Source: Lunularia cruciata (Eukaryota > Streptophyta > Marchantiopsida > Lunulariales > Lunulariaceae). Taken from it: a DNA stretch of 64,000 bases. The stretch spans positions 30,730,552 through 30,794,551 of the forward strand of contig OX419756.1 in assembly GCA_948567375.1 (NCBI GenBank), given 5' to 3'. Made by a program: the position numbers and the translations under genes. The notes under the pieces are model-generated. The model ran no database searches and was not told the origin of the DNA. It saw only the letters and a list, made by a program, of their open reading frames with translations. How positions within the stretch are numbered: position 1 is the first letter of the stretch; the number at the start of each line of letters is the position of its first letter. Shown piece after piece: positions 39,374 to 50,470 of this stretch.

Positions 39374-41130
39374 ACTCCAATGAGTAGACCAATCTAGCGG
39401 CTCTCACCAAAAGAGTTGGAGGAGTTGCAAACAACACTTACAAAGTTGTTGGAGAAGGATTTCATATGACCTAAATATCTCTTTGGGGAGCACAAATACT
39501 ATTTATTTCAAATACGGATGGAAGACTTTGTTTCTATATTGATTACCGTGGGCTCAATAAAAAAAATGGTGAAGAATGCATATCCCTTGCCTCAAATTGA
39601 TAACTTGCTTAATCAATTGAGTGGAGCATGATACTTCTCCAAGTTGGATCTTTTTAGTGGCTATTGGCAAATCCTCATTAATAGGGAGGACGGGCAAAAG
39701 ATTACCTTTTGCATAAGGTTTGGGCATTTTGAATGGAGGGTTCTACCTTTTGGGCTCAGTAATGCTCCAACAATCTTCATGGATCATATGCATGTTGGAT
39801 GGACTACTAGATCAATATGAGGTGGTGTTCTTAGATGAAATTATAATCTATAGCAAGATGGAGGCAAAACATGTAAATCATGTGCAAGAAGTCCTAAGGC
39901 GACTATGTCAATGGAGGTTTTATTGCATGAAGGCAAAGTATGCCTTTTGGTAGAAGGAAATCACCTTCTTAGGTCACAAGAAGGGATCAAGATGGAAGAG
40001 GAGAAAATCAAGGCCATTATTGATTGGCCTACTCTAAAGGATGCCACAGAGGTGCAAGCATTTGATGGATTGGCAATTTTTTACCAATGGTTCATCCACC
40101 ATTATGCACACATGGTAGCACCATTGATTGACCTCTTGGGCAAAACCTCAAGCTTTCAATGGACCACCAAGCATGAAGAAGAATTCTAGAAGTTGAAATA
40201 TATGGTGACTTCAAGACCCATTCTTCAACCATATGATGCTCAACTACCTTGTGTGGTTGACTTTGATGCTTATAACTTTGCGATTGGGGTTGTGTTGCAA
40301 CAAAAATTCTTAAATAGGTTACATCCTATTGCTTTTGTGTCTCATTGATTAAACACCACAGAAAGGAATTACTCTACATGAGACCAAGAACAATGAGCAA
40401 TGGTATATGCCACCAAAGTATGGAGGCATTATCTCTTGGGAAAACATGTGATCATGTAAACCAATCACAAATCCTTGTTGCAAACATTACACTTGGAACA
40501 CATGAAGAGTCAACATCATCAATGGGAGGAACAACTACAATTGTTTGACATCAGACTTGAGTATTAAGCTGGTTGGTTTCACATCATTCTTGATGTCCTA
40601 TCACAATGACTTGATTGGAAATCTCTTCCTCTCATCATGGCGGCAATTACGATGGTATCAATTGACTGCAAAGTCCAACTCAAGTTTAAGACCGCTTTAC
40701 TGCAAGATCCTTTCTTTCAGATGGTACAAGGTCATCTTGTAGCATGCAATAAGGAGTAAAACACACTCTCTTTCAAGGAAGGCCTTCTATTCTATGAGAA
40801 CCAGATTTATGTTCCAACCAAGAGTGATCTTTGACTTGTGTGCCTCTAAGAAGCCCATGACTTACCAATCATTGGTCACATGGGTATGGACAAGACCTTG
40901 GGTACTCTTTAATGCCAATGGTGGTGGCCCAACATGAAACAAGATATTCAAGTGTTTGTCTGGTTGTGTGAGAGCTACCAATGCAACAAGGCCAACAACT
41001 AGAAACTAAGTGGACTCCTTCAATCACTCCCCATTCCATCTGCTCAATGGGAACACTTGAGCTTGGATCTCATCATGTCCTTGCCAGAGACAAAGCAAGG
41101 ACACCACAATCAAATAAACTTAAGTTAAAA
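39374..41130 (+). pseudogene. pol: Gyp-Ha RT, RNase H and integrase remnants
   Basis: Readable blocks: SPKELEELQ equivalent near 39405, QLSGA followed by a stop then YFSKLDLFSGYWQI (near 39615-39680), FGHFEWRVLPFGLSNAPTIF (39720-39780), VVFLDEIIIYSKM (near 39823; the catalytic LDD has become LDE), RNase H VVDFDAYNFAIGVVLQQKF (near 40255), and integrase zinc-domain remnant IIGHMGMDKTLGTL (near 40870). Further integrase text is near 40930-41100. Many stops and frameshifts; non-functional. Confidence 0.75.
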
Positions 41131-41179
41131 AATCTATTTGGTACCAACCTTTGATACCATGGATGCTCCAACATTGGCA

Positions 41180-41441
41180 CATTGGCATTCTAAAAGCTTC
41201 TAACTAACTTAGCTTGCATGCCAAGTAGATGGCTTTTAGGAGGAAATTTCTTGAGAAGCTTCCCAATTGACTTAACTTGCACTCCAAGAAAATGGTTCAA
41301 GGAGCTTCTCAAGAGCCTTGTATGCTCCTTATAAATACCAAAGCCAAAGCTCATGCTAGGCATTTAGAGTTTTCCCTCATTCAAGTGTCCCAATGTGATC
41401 TTCCATTCTCCTACTTCTCTCCTTGGTCTCAATCTTTTACA
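41180..41441 (+). repeat. Gyp-Ha 3' LTR, 5' boundary unclear
   Basis: It aligns with the Gyp-Hb LTR from the GAAGCTTC region through TATAAATACCAAAGCC (about 41330) and AAGCTCATGCTAGGCATTT to the end CTTTTACA at 41441. The U3 part is shortened compared with 425 bp, so the start is approximate. The palindromes are partly kept (GGAAATTTCTTGAGAAGCTTC near 41237-41260). Confidence 0.65.
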
Positions 41442-42500
41442 CATTCATACACTTTTCACCGGTTCTCAATTTCTCCTTATCAAACTCTCATGTCAATTTG
41501 GATGTGTTTGGTATCACTTGTGCATTCTACATCAAACTCGGCATCCCCTAGCACCTATGTGCACCACCCACAAACAACAAGCACCATTGATGTCCCCCTT
41601 AACCAACCTGGAGTAACTAAGCTGACCGTAGTAGCACTAGGCGGCATCTCATGGCATTGGGCGCCCACAAAAACTCCTTGATCTGTGTTACTTTGAACCT
41701 ACATGTGCCCTTGGGCATCACTTGGGACCCAACCAACACCACTTGCCATGGTGGAAACTTGGGGATGCAACACTAGGCGGCACTAGGAATCAATGGCAAG
41801 TGTTGACACATGCAGTCGAGCATCACCTAGAACCCAGCTGGTGCTACTCGCCATGGGGCAAACTCAACGGTGTGACATTGGGTGGCATGTGGCATTAGTG
41901 GGCAGCAGTAGGCATCATTGATGAGCAGTGATAAGCAGCATCCATTGCTGACAAGCAATAGATTTTCCAATAGTGATGATAAAGAGTTTTTATCAATTCC
42001 ATTAAACTCATTTTTATCATGACATACTCAGGTTACATTGCTGTATGTTATTTGCTATCACTAAAGTATGATGAATTTAGAGTAGGATCTGCTTGAACTT
42101 GAGTCAGCACTTTGAAATATTGGCTTATTTCCTTGGGAGATATTCTTATACATAAGAGACTCATTTTGATTTCATGACTGCACTTTGACTCTAAAATCTT
42201 CTCCTTGAATCTATGTTTATCTTCCCTACCTTTCCTTTTAGCTCTCCTTTTATCTTAGCTTTTGTTTCTTCTCAATTTCAACTTTCATCTTCTTTGTTTC
42301 TAATCTAATATGCTTGGCTTCCCTTTTCATCAATGTTTTCTCTCTTTTCTCATGTTGGTGGTTTCTAGTTCAGCTAGTCGTAACCTCTCCTTGGATTCTA
42401 TAGTATTGACCTTCAACATGGTAATTTTTGTTAAATCTTAATACAATGATATATTAGGTGAAATCTATGATACCTTACTTGCTGATATTCCACCTTTTCT
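41442..42500 (+). other. Unassigned intergenic sequence
   Basis: No convincing gene. Around 41690-41960 are loosely repeated phrases of the type ACTTGGGACCCAACCAACACCACTTG and CATCACCTAGAACCCAGCTGG, suggesting an old degenerate repeat of about 130 bp. 41960-42500 is AT-rich. Confidence 0.4.
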
Positions 42501-43466
42501 TCTCTTTGGATCACGTTCTCCTTCTTGATTGAGGAAAGTACACTCTTATCCATCCCTTGTAGAAGTTAAAGGAGGTGGTGTAACAAAAGGTGAGTACTCT
42601 ATTGGTGGAACAAATGGTGACTCGCCTTCGATTGATTGGATTCCATTGTCCATGAAAATAGTAGGTATATTTTCCACCGCTTAGGTGTTTGGGACAAACT
42701 AGGAGAACCACCTTTGGGGGAGATGGGAAGTAAGAGCACTCCTCTGCACCTTCATGGACTTCCTCCCTGCCAACCTTGCTTGAATTGGGATTTAAATCTC
42801 CCAAACTTACCTTAGCAAGTGGACTAATGTTTTCTCTGTTCTCAAATATGGCTTCCATTCTAGCAAAATGTAGGCACATTCCATTTAATTTATCTTCTAT
42901 AGTTCTCCACAATTTTTCATATTCCTTCTCTATGAGACCTTCTCCCGTAGACTTGTTCTTCAGCTCTTGAGTTTCTTTGTACTATTTCATGTACCTCAAC
43001 CATTTTTTGTAAAGCCAGTCCCCTGTCATAGAAATAAGAAATTCTTGCACCTCTTGGATCAAAAATGTTGCCATGAAACTAAAAGTGGTTGATTTTGAAT
43101 GAGCTTTTTGCAATTCATACCATGAATCTGTGCAAAATGCTCCAAATAATATATTTGGCCATAATGGTGCGTCGCCATGCAAAACCTTTCATCCTCTTTT
43201 GTTTTGCCCGGCACGGAAGAAGTCATCCTCAACAGTTCTCCAAATTTCCCAAATGGTTGTTCAGGTTGTGAATCCAAAGGTGAGTCTATAGGTCTTGGAT
43301 TTGCATCCAAAAGTGAGCCTCTTGCATTGTAACAAGGTACTTGATCTCCCATTGCTTGATTTTTTTTGCCCTTTTGGAGTAAAATTCCTTGACCTCCAAT
43401 CAATTTCCTGGTTGCTGTGGGGCGACACGGTTCATTTTTTATAACTTGTGTTGTCCTTTGCTGCAC
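42500..43466 (-). pseudogene. Degenerate Lys/Glu-rich reading frame, family unknown
   Basis: Open from about 43466 (MQQRTTQVIKNEPCRPT) to 43059 without stops, then broken pieces to 42511 and possibly beyond to 42100. It reads RFCMATHHYGQIYYLEHFAQ in the middle and lysine/glutamate-rich helical text downstream (for example ELETTNMRKERK near 42390, KEKILESKC near 42200). The charged C-terminus is similar in style to trihelix/MYB-like proteins that accompany plant transposases, but I cannot make that match firmly. It could be a host pseudogene or part of an old DNA transposon. Confidence 0.3.
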
Positions 43467-44618
43467 TAATCTATGGAAATGAACTACAAAACCACCATTT
43501 AGTTTTCACCGACAGTACGAGCATTTACACTTGGAATGGTGAATTTGAGTTGAGAATTTGAATAGTTGAGAGTGTGCATTTTGGATCCACCATAAAATTC
43601 ATAAATCCCACTCCAAGACCAACTTACCCAACCATGTGTCCATCCTCTCAAGAAACCATGTCACTTCTTCTAACAATCATTTATTTCAATATGCATTCCA
43701 AAATCTCCATAACATGGTGTCTGATTTTTATAAATGAACACAACTTGGACAAAATACACCGTAACTGAATTTACAATGCAATGCATTCATTTATTACCAT
43801 CTCATCTTGTTATAGAGTTCACTAAAATTAATTATGAACTTTATTATTTATCCCATAGGCATCCGTCAAATCTATTTGTGAAGCCCCTTGATACAATTTT
43901 GATTCATTTATTCAAGAATAATCATCACTAGACAATCTCTTTGGATGTCATATGGCTGACCTCTGATTAAATTCATCTTATAGTAAAAAGAAGGGGAATT
44001 TTTAAAAATGTGCTATTTTAAACTTTTATTTGCAAAAATGAGCTAATTCCAGATTTTATTTGTAAAAATGGGCTGATTCCTGAGTTTTATTTGCAAGGAT
44101 AGGCAATTTTGTGGAACACCACTTGCTCCACTTTTCATTGCACTCTACTCTCTGTCTCCCTTATGGAACTCAGATTCTCAATGACTCCACTCAATGTAAT
44201 TGACGCATCTGAAATGCTTACACTATGGACGAATTGTGCGTCCGGCTTACCCAAAATATGCAGAGCGCAGCAGCGGCCTCCCTTTCAAGTGGAGTTCAGC
44301 AAACCGATTAGGTTTGATGTTTGCTGCCTGTCTTACAATGAGCTGGGTGGATATTTTTTAATTGACGATTTGCACATTTTGCAAACAAAATTTTAAAATT
44401 TATGAAAATTTCAAAAAAAAGAACCATACTGAAAATGAGAATTGATATGATTGAATGTCAACCTTGGGGGCTCAACACCTACTGGAACGAGCAGAAGTGT
44501 GAATTTGTTAAAACATGCCAAGATCAATGTCGTGCGTATATACATTGCTGTCAACATCATACACTATAAAAGCACAACTCACACATAAGTCATACATAGA
44601 CTCTAAAGTGCCACAATC
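43467..44618 (+). other. Unassigned sequence
   Basis: No gene recognised. Near 44005-44105 the phrase ATTTGCAAAAATGAGCTAATTCC is repeated about three times with small changes (near 44028, 44062, 44090), a short tandem repeat of about 33 bp. The 44400 region has an A-rich stretch. Nothing else stands out. Confidence 0.4.
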
Positions 44619-45015
44619 AATCAGATTGCTTAACACTCTCAACTCAACTCAACTCAGATCAGTACTTGATTTGTCACTCTATAAACTGCCAACAACTGGG
44701 CACTGATTACAGTCAAGCCACACCCACTCAAGCATAGAGAATCCAGGTGACGCTCGTCGGCCTCTGTCCACCATAGCTAGGAACTCCAAGGCTCAACATC
44801 AGAGAAGTGAGCTCTCTAGAGCTCACTTCAAAACTATACCCCTTGGACTCGAGCTAGCACTGAAACCCTAACGGTCCCGCTGATGGCACACTTGATGGTG
44901 CAAATGGTGCAAAGTGATGGTGGGCTCCACCATGAAGTCAGTACCCCAAACACCAAATCTGACCGTCAGAAAGTAGTCTTTGAGATACTGCTAAAATAAC
45001 TCTAACTACTATCAC
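44619..45015 (-). repeat. Gyp-Mb 3' LTR, 5' boundary altered
   Basis: It aligns with 53599-53985 from ATCAGATTGCTTAACACTCTC to AACTCTAACTACTATCAC (+ strand). The first 50 bases of the LTR (TGTCATGCC... in element sense), present in both 5' LTRs of the family, are not seen here. Instead integrase coding sequence runs straight into the LTR, so a small deletion probably removed the polypurine tract and LTR start. Confidence 0.6.
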
Positions 45016-46115
45016 GTACAAGTGCCAAGCTTGGGTCCATAGTACCATCAATGTTTGGAAGGTGGCATGGCGCACAATTGCGCACATGATCCTTCCAAAC
45101 AACACCATCACGTCCTTCTAACACAAGGACTCCAGATGGCAAAACCTCGCGCACTCTCAAGATAGTGCGGCCCATAGAAACATGAAGTGTCGTTGGTGAT
45201 GTCTGCTATAGATATACATAGTCGCCTGGATGAAATCGATGGATTGAGGGTCTATAACCTCCTCCTTGAATGGTACCATAGGGTAAAGTATCTCTATGCT
45301 AAGCAATTGCCAATTTCTCAAAGGCCATTGGCATCACTCTCTGAAAGGTCTCTGCCCGCTGAGAACATACGCTCATCCATACATCGGGGTCATCCAAGTC
45401 CAAAGCTATAGTAGCATCTCGACAAATGGCTACATGTAAATCTGGATCTCGTCCATAGAGTAGAAAGTATGGAGAGAAGGATGCTAAGGAGGCTTGCCGG
45501 CTGAACCCATAGCCCATGGCCAACCAAGGTAATTGGAGATCCCAATCTCCCAAGTGGCCTCTTTGCAAACCATACTTTTGCAATCCTCTCTTCACCGTCT
45601 GAACCACTCTCTCTGCTAAGCCATCTGCCTTAGGGTGATCTCACGATGTAGTACAATGATCAATCAAAGCTTTGTCACACAAGACTTGAAACTCCCCCAA
45701 GAACTCTATACCCTGATCAGTCAAAATCTCAGCTGGTGCACCAAAATGACTAAGAACTTGATCCAGGAATGAGTACATTGTCCCTTCACTAGACTTGTCA
45801 GGAAGTGCCACCAACTCAATCCACTTGGAGAAGTGCTCCACCATCACTAAAACATACCAATGATGTCTCACAGTCAGCGGTAAAGGTCCGGCAAAGTCCA
45901 AACTCCAACAGTAACCCAATCCCATGATAGGTAATGGATGTAATTGTGGCGTAGGAGCATTGAATGATGCTCTAACTCAGTCACAAACCACACATCTGGC
46001 AACAAACTGCTTTACCTTGGTCTACATACCGCGCCACCAATAATGACTTTGGAGTAAGCTATAAGTACGCTTTACTCCAAAATGTCCTAGCTCCTCATGA
46101 GCATGGCGGACCAAC
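45015..46115 (-). pseudogene. pol: Gyp-Mb integrase, broken
   Basis: In element sense: zinc domain HEELGHFGVKRTYSLLQSHY...CVVCD (near 45970-46110); catalytic core WSLDFAGPLPLTVRHHWY (near 45880) and ILTDQGIEFLGEF (near 45690-45730), with a C-terminal glutamate in GLAERVVQTVKRGLQ (near 45590-45625), giving D, D, E. The C-terminal part includes VLVLEGRDGVVWKDHVRNCA then PCHLPNIDGTMDPSLA (near 45025-45125), a Cys-rich tail. Stops are near 45298, 45641, 45975 and 46020. Integrase would insert the cDNA, making 5-bp duplications. Confidence 0.75.
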
Positions 46116-47800
46116 TGTGGTCTCTATGATGGAAGTGGTACTACTCGCACTCTACCATCCTCCCATACACGCAAAAGGTGTCTACCCTCCAATCTGAACC
46201 GTCTGGCTCCTTGAAGAACATGGTCTCTCTCCTTGGCCCCAATTGTACCACCCACAACACCAATGCAAAGATAGTCCATCACTAAGACATCATCATGAAT
46301 GTCTCGCTGAATTGTACCAATATCTTCACTCTCTGGATCTGTGACCTCAATAACTCCTCTTGTATGCGTTGAGAGAGATACCACCAAAGCCTCTGCAAAT
46401 ATACACAGAAAGGCCGACGCATGCCAACCTGGCACTATCTCCTCATCTATCTCACCATGCCAACGTGCTCCGGTCTGATCTTGCTGGCTGGGACATGGGT
46501 TTCTACTCAACCCATCTGCATCACGGTTCACCACTCCAGGTTTGTGAACAACCGTGAAATCATACTCCTCTAAAATCAGAGCCCATCATGCAAGCTTCTC
46601 TGAAAGCTTGTCGGACTCCATCAACCACTTCAGTGGCTGATGATCAGTGATGAGAGTGAAGGGGTTACCAAATAGGTAACATCGGAAATGTGCTACTGCC
46701 CAAACTACTGCCAAGCACTCTCCCTCATATGAACTATACTTCACCTCCGCTGAATTGTTGGAGCGACTAGCATAGGCCACCACAAACTCCTTCTCCTCAT
46801 CATCATGCTGGGTGAGCACCGCTCCAAGCCCCAACATACTCCAATCAGTGTGAACCTAAAATGGTCATCCCCTGATCGGTCTCCTCAAAATAGAAGCAGA
46901 TGTCAACCTCTCCTTGAGCTCTACAAAAGCTCTCTCTTGCTCATCTCCCCAACACCACTCCTTGTAAGCTTTGTCAGCTTCATCAAGGCCTTGGCAATGG
47001 CACTAAATCCTCTAACATAGCAGCGATAGAAGTTTGCCAACCCAAGGAATGCTCGCACTTTGCTCACATCCGTAGGCCAAGGAATACGTGCAATAGCCTC
47101 CACCTTGGGTCTGCTGAACACCAAGTCCTCCGGGGTAGATAGTGTGATCCAAATACTCAACCTGCTTGTGGAAGAACCTACATTTCCCAAGATGTAATTT
47201 GAGTCTATGAGATCTCAACCTCTCAAACACCTCCAACAACTGTCTCTCATGCTCCTCCACATTAGTGTTATAAACCAAAATGTCATCAATTTAGCATCGA
47301 GCAAAATCCAATCCAGCTAGGATCCTATCCATGACACTCTAGAACTCAGCAGGAGCATTCTTTAACCCAAATGGTAAGAACCTCCACTGATATAACACAT
47401 CCTTGATGTGAGGATCAATAGCCCAAAATGTTGTCTTGGACTTATCCTCCTCCCTGATTGGCAACTGATGATATCCCGCTCGAAGATCCCAAGTACTAAA
47501 GATCTTTGCATGCCCAATGGCATCAAAAATCTCCTCCAGTGTAGGCATGGCATACCGATCAGCCCTGGTTTGTCGGTTGATAGGATGGTAATCTCCACAC
47601 ATCCGCTTATCTGTATGGTTTCCATGCATATCCTTCTTGGCTGGCATCACTGTTGCTGATGCATACTCTCCATGTGAAATCTCCACCAAACCAGCCTCAA
47701 AAAGGTCACTACTCCGACTCTGAATCAACGTCCTCTCCATATCACTATATCGATAAGGACGTCAGAAAACTGGTGTGTTGCTAGTCAGCTCAACCCGTAT
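46116..47800 (-). pseudogene. pol: Gyp-Mb RT and RNase H, broken
   Basis: RT from about 47760 (PYRYSDMERTLIQSRSSDLF): MCGDYHPINRQTRADRYAMP, FGLKNAPAEFQ, then C-stop-IDDILVYN (near 47270-47300). The catalytic YIDD tyrosine codon is a stop in this copy, whereas Gyp-Ma has YIDDILVYS. RNase H: MLGLGAVLTQHDDEEKEFVV (near 46780-46837) and LFGNPFTLITDHQPLKWL (near 46615-46670). Then the linker MVNRDADGLSRNPCPSQQDQ (near 46475-46534), the site equivalent to the CC-3 insertion in Gyp-Ma. Confidence 0.8.
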
Positions 47801-48294
47801 ACTAGGTCCCTTTAGAGCACCCAAATCCTTTATACTGAAGGCAAAACAACTCATGTGACTCCTCAAGAACCTCCAAACCCTCCGTCTTTCCTCTCCAGTA
47901 AGCTTGGGTCCAAGATCTGGCTCCCAAGTATCCTCTATAACTGTAGTAGGAGTGGAAGACGTATTGATTGACTGCTACACTAGGCCCTTGGGAGCAATAG
48001 TGTCATGCTCCCGACCACTAGAGGTCCCAACCTCTGTGTGAAAAACTCCCTCCACTCTGGTTGCAAGCTCCACACATCCTCTGGCTGCATCCCATGTGGA
48101 CCAAGGGTGTAATCCAATAGCCCACGCTCACCTGGATGGAATCCAAGTAGACCACTCTCCCTAGTAGCTATTGGATGTGTCCCAAGAATACCATGTCCGC
48201 TCGGTCCATCGCCCCCAGCATGTGCCTGAATTGTCTTGATAGGCACAAGGCTCACAAGTGTCTGAGTGGTGATGCCTATCAAGTGCATCCTACG
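47801..48294 (-). pseudogene. Gyp-Mb methyltransferase-RT linker
   Basis: Polyprotein text between the two domains: LGLVEQRRMHLIGITTQTLV, PSGHGILGTHPIATRESGLL, LDYTLGPHGMQPEDVWSLQP. It is conserved in Gyp-Ma near 10236-10690, but its family is not recognised. It includes stops near 47978. Confidence 0.5.
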
Positions 48295-49300
48295 CTGCTC
48301 TACCAAGCCAAGGCTCACAATCTAGGTCAAATAGTTCAGGTCCATAGCTTGACCTAACACTTGACGCCTAGATGCCTCTGACACTGCTGGAACAGCGGTA
48401 ATACCGGTGCAAAAACCCATCGCCCACTCTCTCTCATCAGCGTTGGGCTCCACCAACTGCTGTAATTGTGAGTCCCAAACAAGTCCAGGTCCTCCCTCTC
48501 GAAAAGCATGAGAACCTGGGAAACTCATGAGTGTGGGAAATGTGGCTCTAGGCTATCCAACTAGGTTCACCATTGCCATAGGTGACCTATTAGCCACTAC
48601 CACTGTCTGAGACTGACGCCCAACATCCAAGATATCATCAACAAGGATGTGGTCAAGTCACTAAATCCCATCTGTAGAACATCATCCCATTTGTAGAACC
48701 TCTTTGGGCAAGAGGTTTATCTACCAAAGAAAAAGACGATGAGCCCGTGATCGCACTCTAGCTGCATCTAAAAATACAGCAAGTCCCATCCAAGAATGGA
48801 CCTGATGTGTACTCGCCACCACTCTGGTGCGAGAGTCACCCAACAAAGGAACGTTCTCCAGAAGGTAAGCTGGAGAAACAAATTGATGAACCTGGAGATG
48901 TTGTAGTATCCGTAACATCTCCCAAAACACACCAAAACAAGGATCTTGAAGACCCAATCCTCTACTAGCACGTGTATGTCCCTAACATGGCCATCCAGAA
49001 ATCACCAAGTGAATAGCCCCATGTCTCTCTAGGTCATGCGCCCCTAGTAAGGAAATGTCTCCTAGTAGGGTCTTCTGGTAACCTCTAACTAATGACATCG
49101 GTAATAACTCCGGATACCAATAGGCCAAGTGTGCTACATGATGTAGAGAGACTCATCTAGCAGTCTCATCTCTCTCTACATACAAGTACCTCTATACTTG
49201 TATACCCGCCTGTAACACCGCAGCTAGTCCGGTGCTGATCCCACCAAACAACTCCAATAGGCATATCCCCTCTACTAGATACTGCCAAGCAATGAGTGTG
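48295..49300 (-). pseudogene. Gyp-Mb embedded C5 DNA methyltransferase domain, best copy
   Basis: In element sense: motif I LLELFGGISTGLAAVL (about 49222-49269); YLYVERDETAR block (near 49160-49190); motif IV VISGWPC, then a stop, then GHTRAS (about 48970-49010), with the catalytic Cys kept; LGLQDPCFGVFWEMLRIL (near 48900-48957); motif VI YLLENVP (about 48845-48866); a motif VIII-like block AARVRSRAHRLF (about 48727-48762), close to the AHR-R-xW-NL block of DNMT3-type enzymes; then, after a variable stretch (possible target-recognition region), motif IX RATFPTLM (near 48530) and motif X ADEREWAMGF...RRQVLGQAM (near 48330-48440). It lies between protease and RT. Stops: motif IV, near 49198, 49150, 48690 and 48665. 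Likely role: methylating element or host DNA; inference only. Confidence 0.85.
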
Positions 49301-50470
49301 GTATCCAAAGGTGTCAAGGCAATCGCCTCCGGAGGCTCATTCTCACACTCATCCTGTGATGGTACAAAGGCTCCACTTCAAGCCTACTGCACCAACTGAT
49401 CTGCATGTTGCTGCAATGCCTCCTCTGAACTCCACAATGGAACATCCAAGGTGGATGGAACACTCCCACTTGTACTCCATAGCCGAGTGATCTCCTCTAA
49501 TACTGGAGTATTCTCTGCATGGGCGTTCCCCTCCAACAAGTCACCAAGCCAAGTAACTGCACCACTGAAAGCTAAAACTGATGTTGCCATAGTCCCGGAC
49601 TGTAGTGAGCCAAGACTGCCACTACTGAAGCGTACTGGTAGGCGACATACCCGTCCCTCACCAGACTGCCAACCAGGTCTATAAGAGGTTGTCTCCTCCC
49701 AATAGTCAATGCTAAAACCCATGGGGTATAATACTACTCCCCCAACTAGCACATCATATGACTCAGCTATCGTCGCAATAGCATGAGCTCTCACCACCAA
49801 GCTATCAGTCGGATGACCAGGCTGAACTTGGACAACAAGCTCCCCACGTGTGATGTACTGTGTCGAACCACCACCTAGAGATGTCTAGATCTGAAATGGA
49901 CACCTCTCCACATCGGTCTTCCGTAACTCCAGACCGACAACTGCAACCTTCCCCAACATAAGGGGCTGCGCACCAGAGTCTAACAAGACTCTTTGTGGTG
50001 TATAGACCTTCCCTCAAAGGTCCCACCAAATGAAAATCCCCCTCTGGTTATCCAATAGGACAAAACCAGGTGTGAACTATGCTCTCTCAAAGGCCGGTCT
50101 AGCTGGCAACTCCTCCATTCTAGCCGCTGCTGCCTGCCATAAACCACTAGTTGTTGAACGGATCCCATGCTCCTCAACCAAGTCAGCTCCACTACCAACC
50201 ACCTCTACTCTAGTAGTAGGATTGCACCATCCCTACTCTCACACAACGTGGCAGCCAACCGGAACACTGGGGTTGGGTCAACTCCCAATGTAAACATGTC
50301 ACTGGCTGAAAACAAAGGATGCCGCATAATCAGCTGAGTTGCCCCTAACATCATGCTAGACTCAGTCTGTGTAGTATTAGGTGGCTGACTAGCAGGTAGT
50401 CCATCATGTACTCCATCACCACCTACCACACCTACACTGGGACGTCTAGGAACCATGGATGTCGTCTGCA
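49301..50470 (-). pseudogene. Gyp-Mb aspartic protease and downstream linker
   Basis: The protease core VLLDSGAQPLMLGKVAVVGL lies near 49935-49993, with an intact Asp-Ser-Gly triad. Upstream text WLRSMGSVQQLVVYGRQQRL is a shifted frame of the same region. Downstream, YDVLVGGVVLYPMGFSIDYW (near 49705-49765) and EEALQQHADQLVQ (near 49390) match Gyp-Ma. A stop near 49890 separates protease from linker. Confidence 0.65.

Larger units (their letters stand above)
39374..41441 (+). mobile_element. Gyp-Ha: Ty3/gypsy 3' half
   Basis: Plus-strand sister of Gyp-Hb, beginning inside RT (its 5' half was displaced by the Gyp-Hb insertion and is not in the window) and running to a 3' LTR ending CTTTTACA at 41441. 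It is more decayed than Gyp-Hb. The two copies form a large inverted repeat around 39374. Confidence 0.8.

Noticed and set aside
47281-47300. Stop codon in the YIDD box of Gyp-Mb as possible stop-codon recoding
   Set aside because: Gyp-Ma has a normal TAT at this place and the copy has many other stops, so simple decay explains it.
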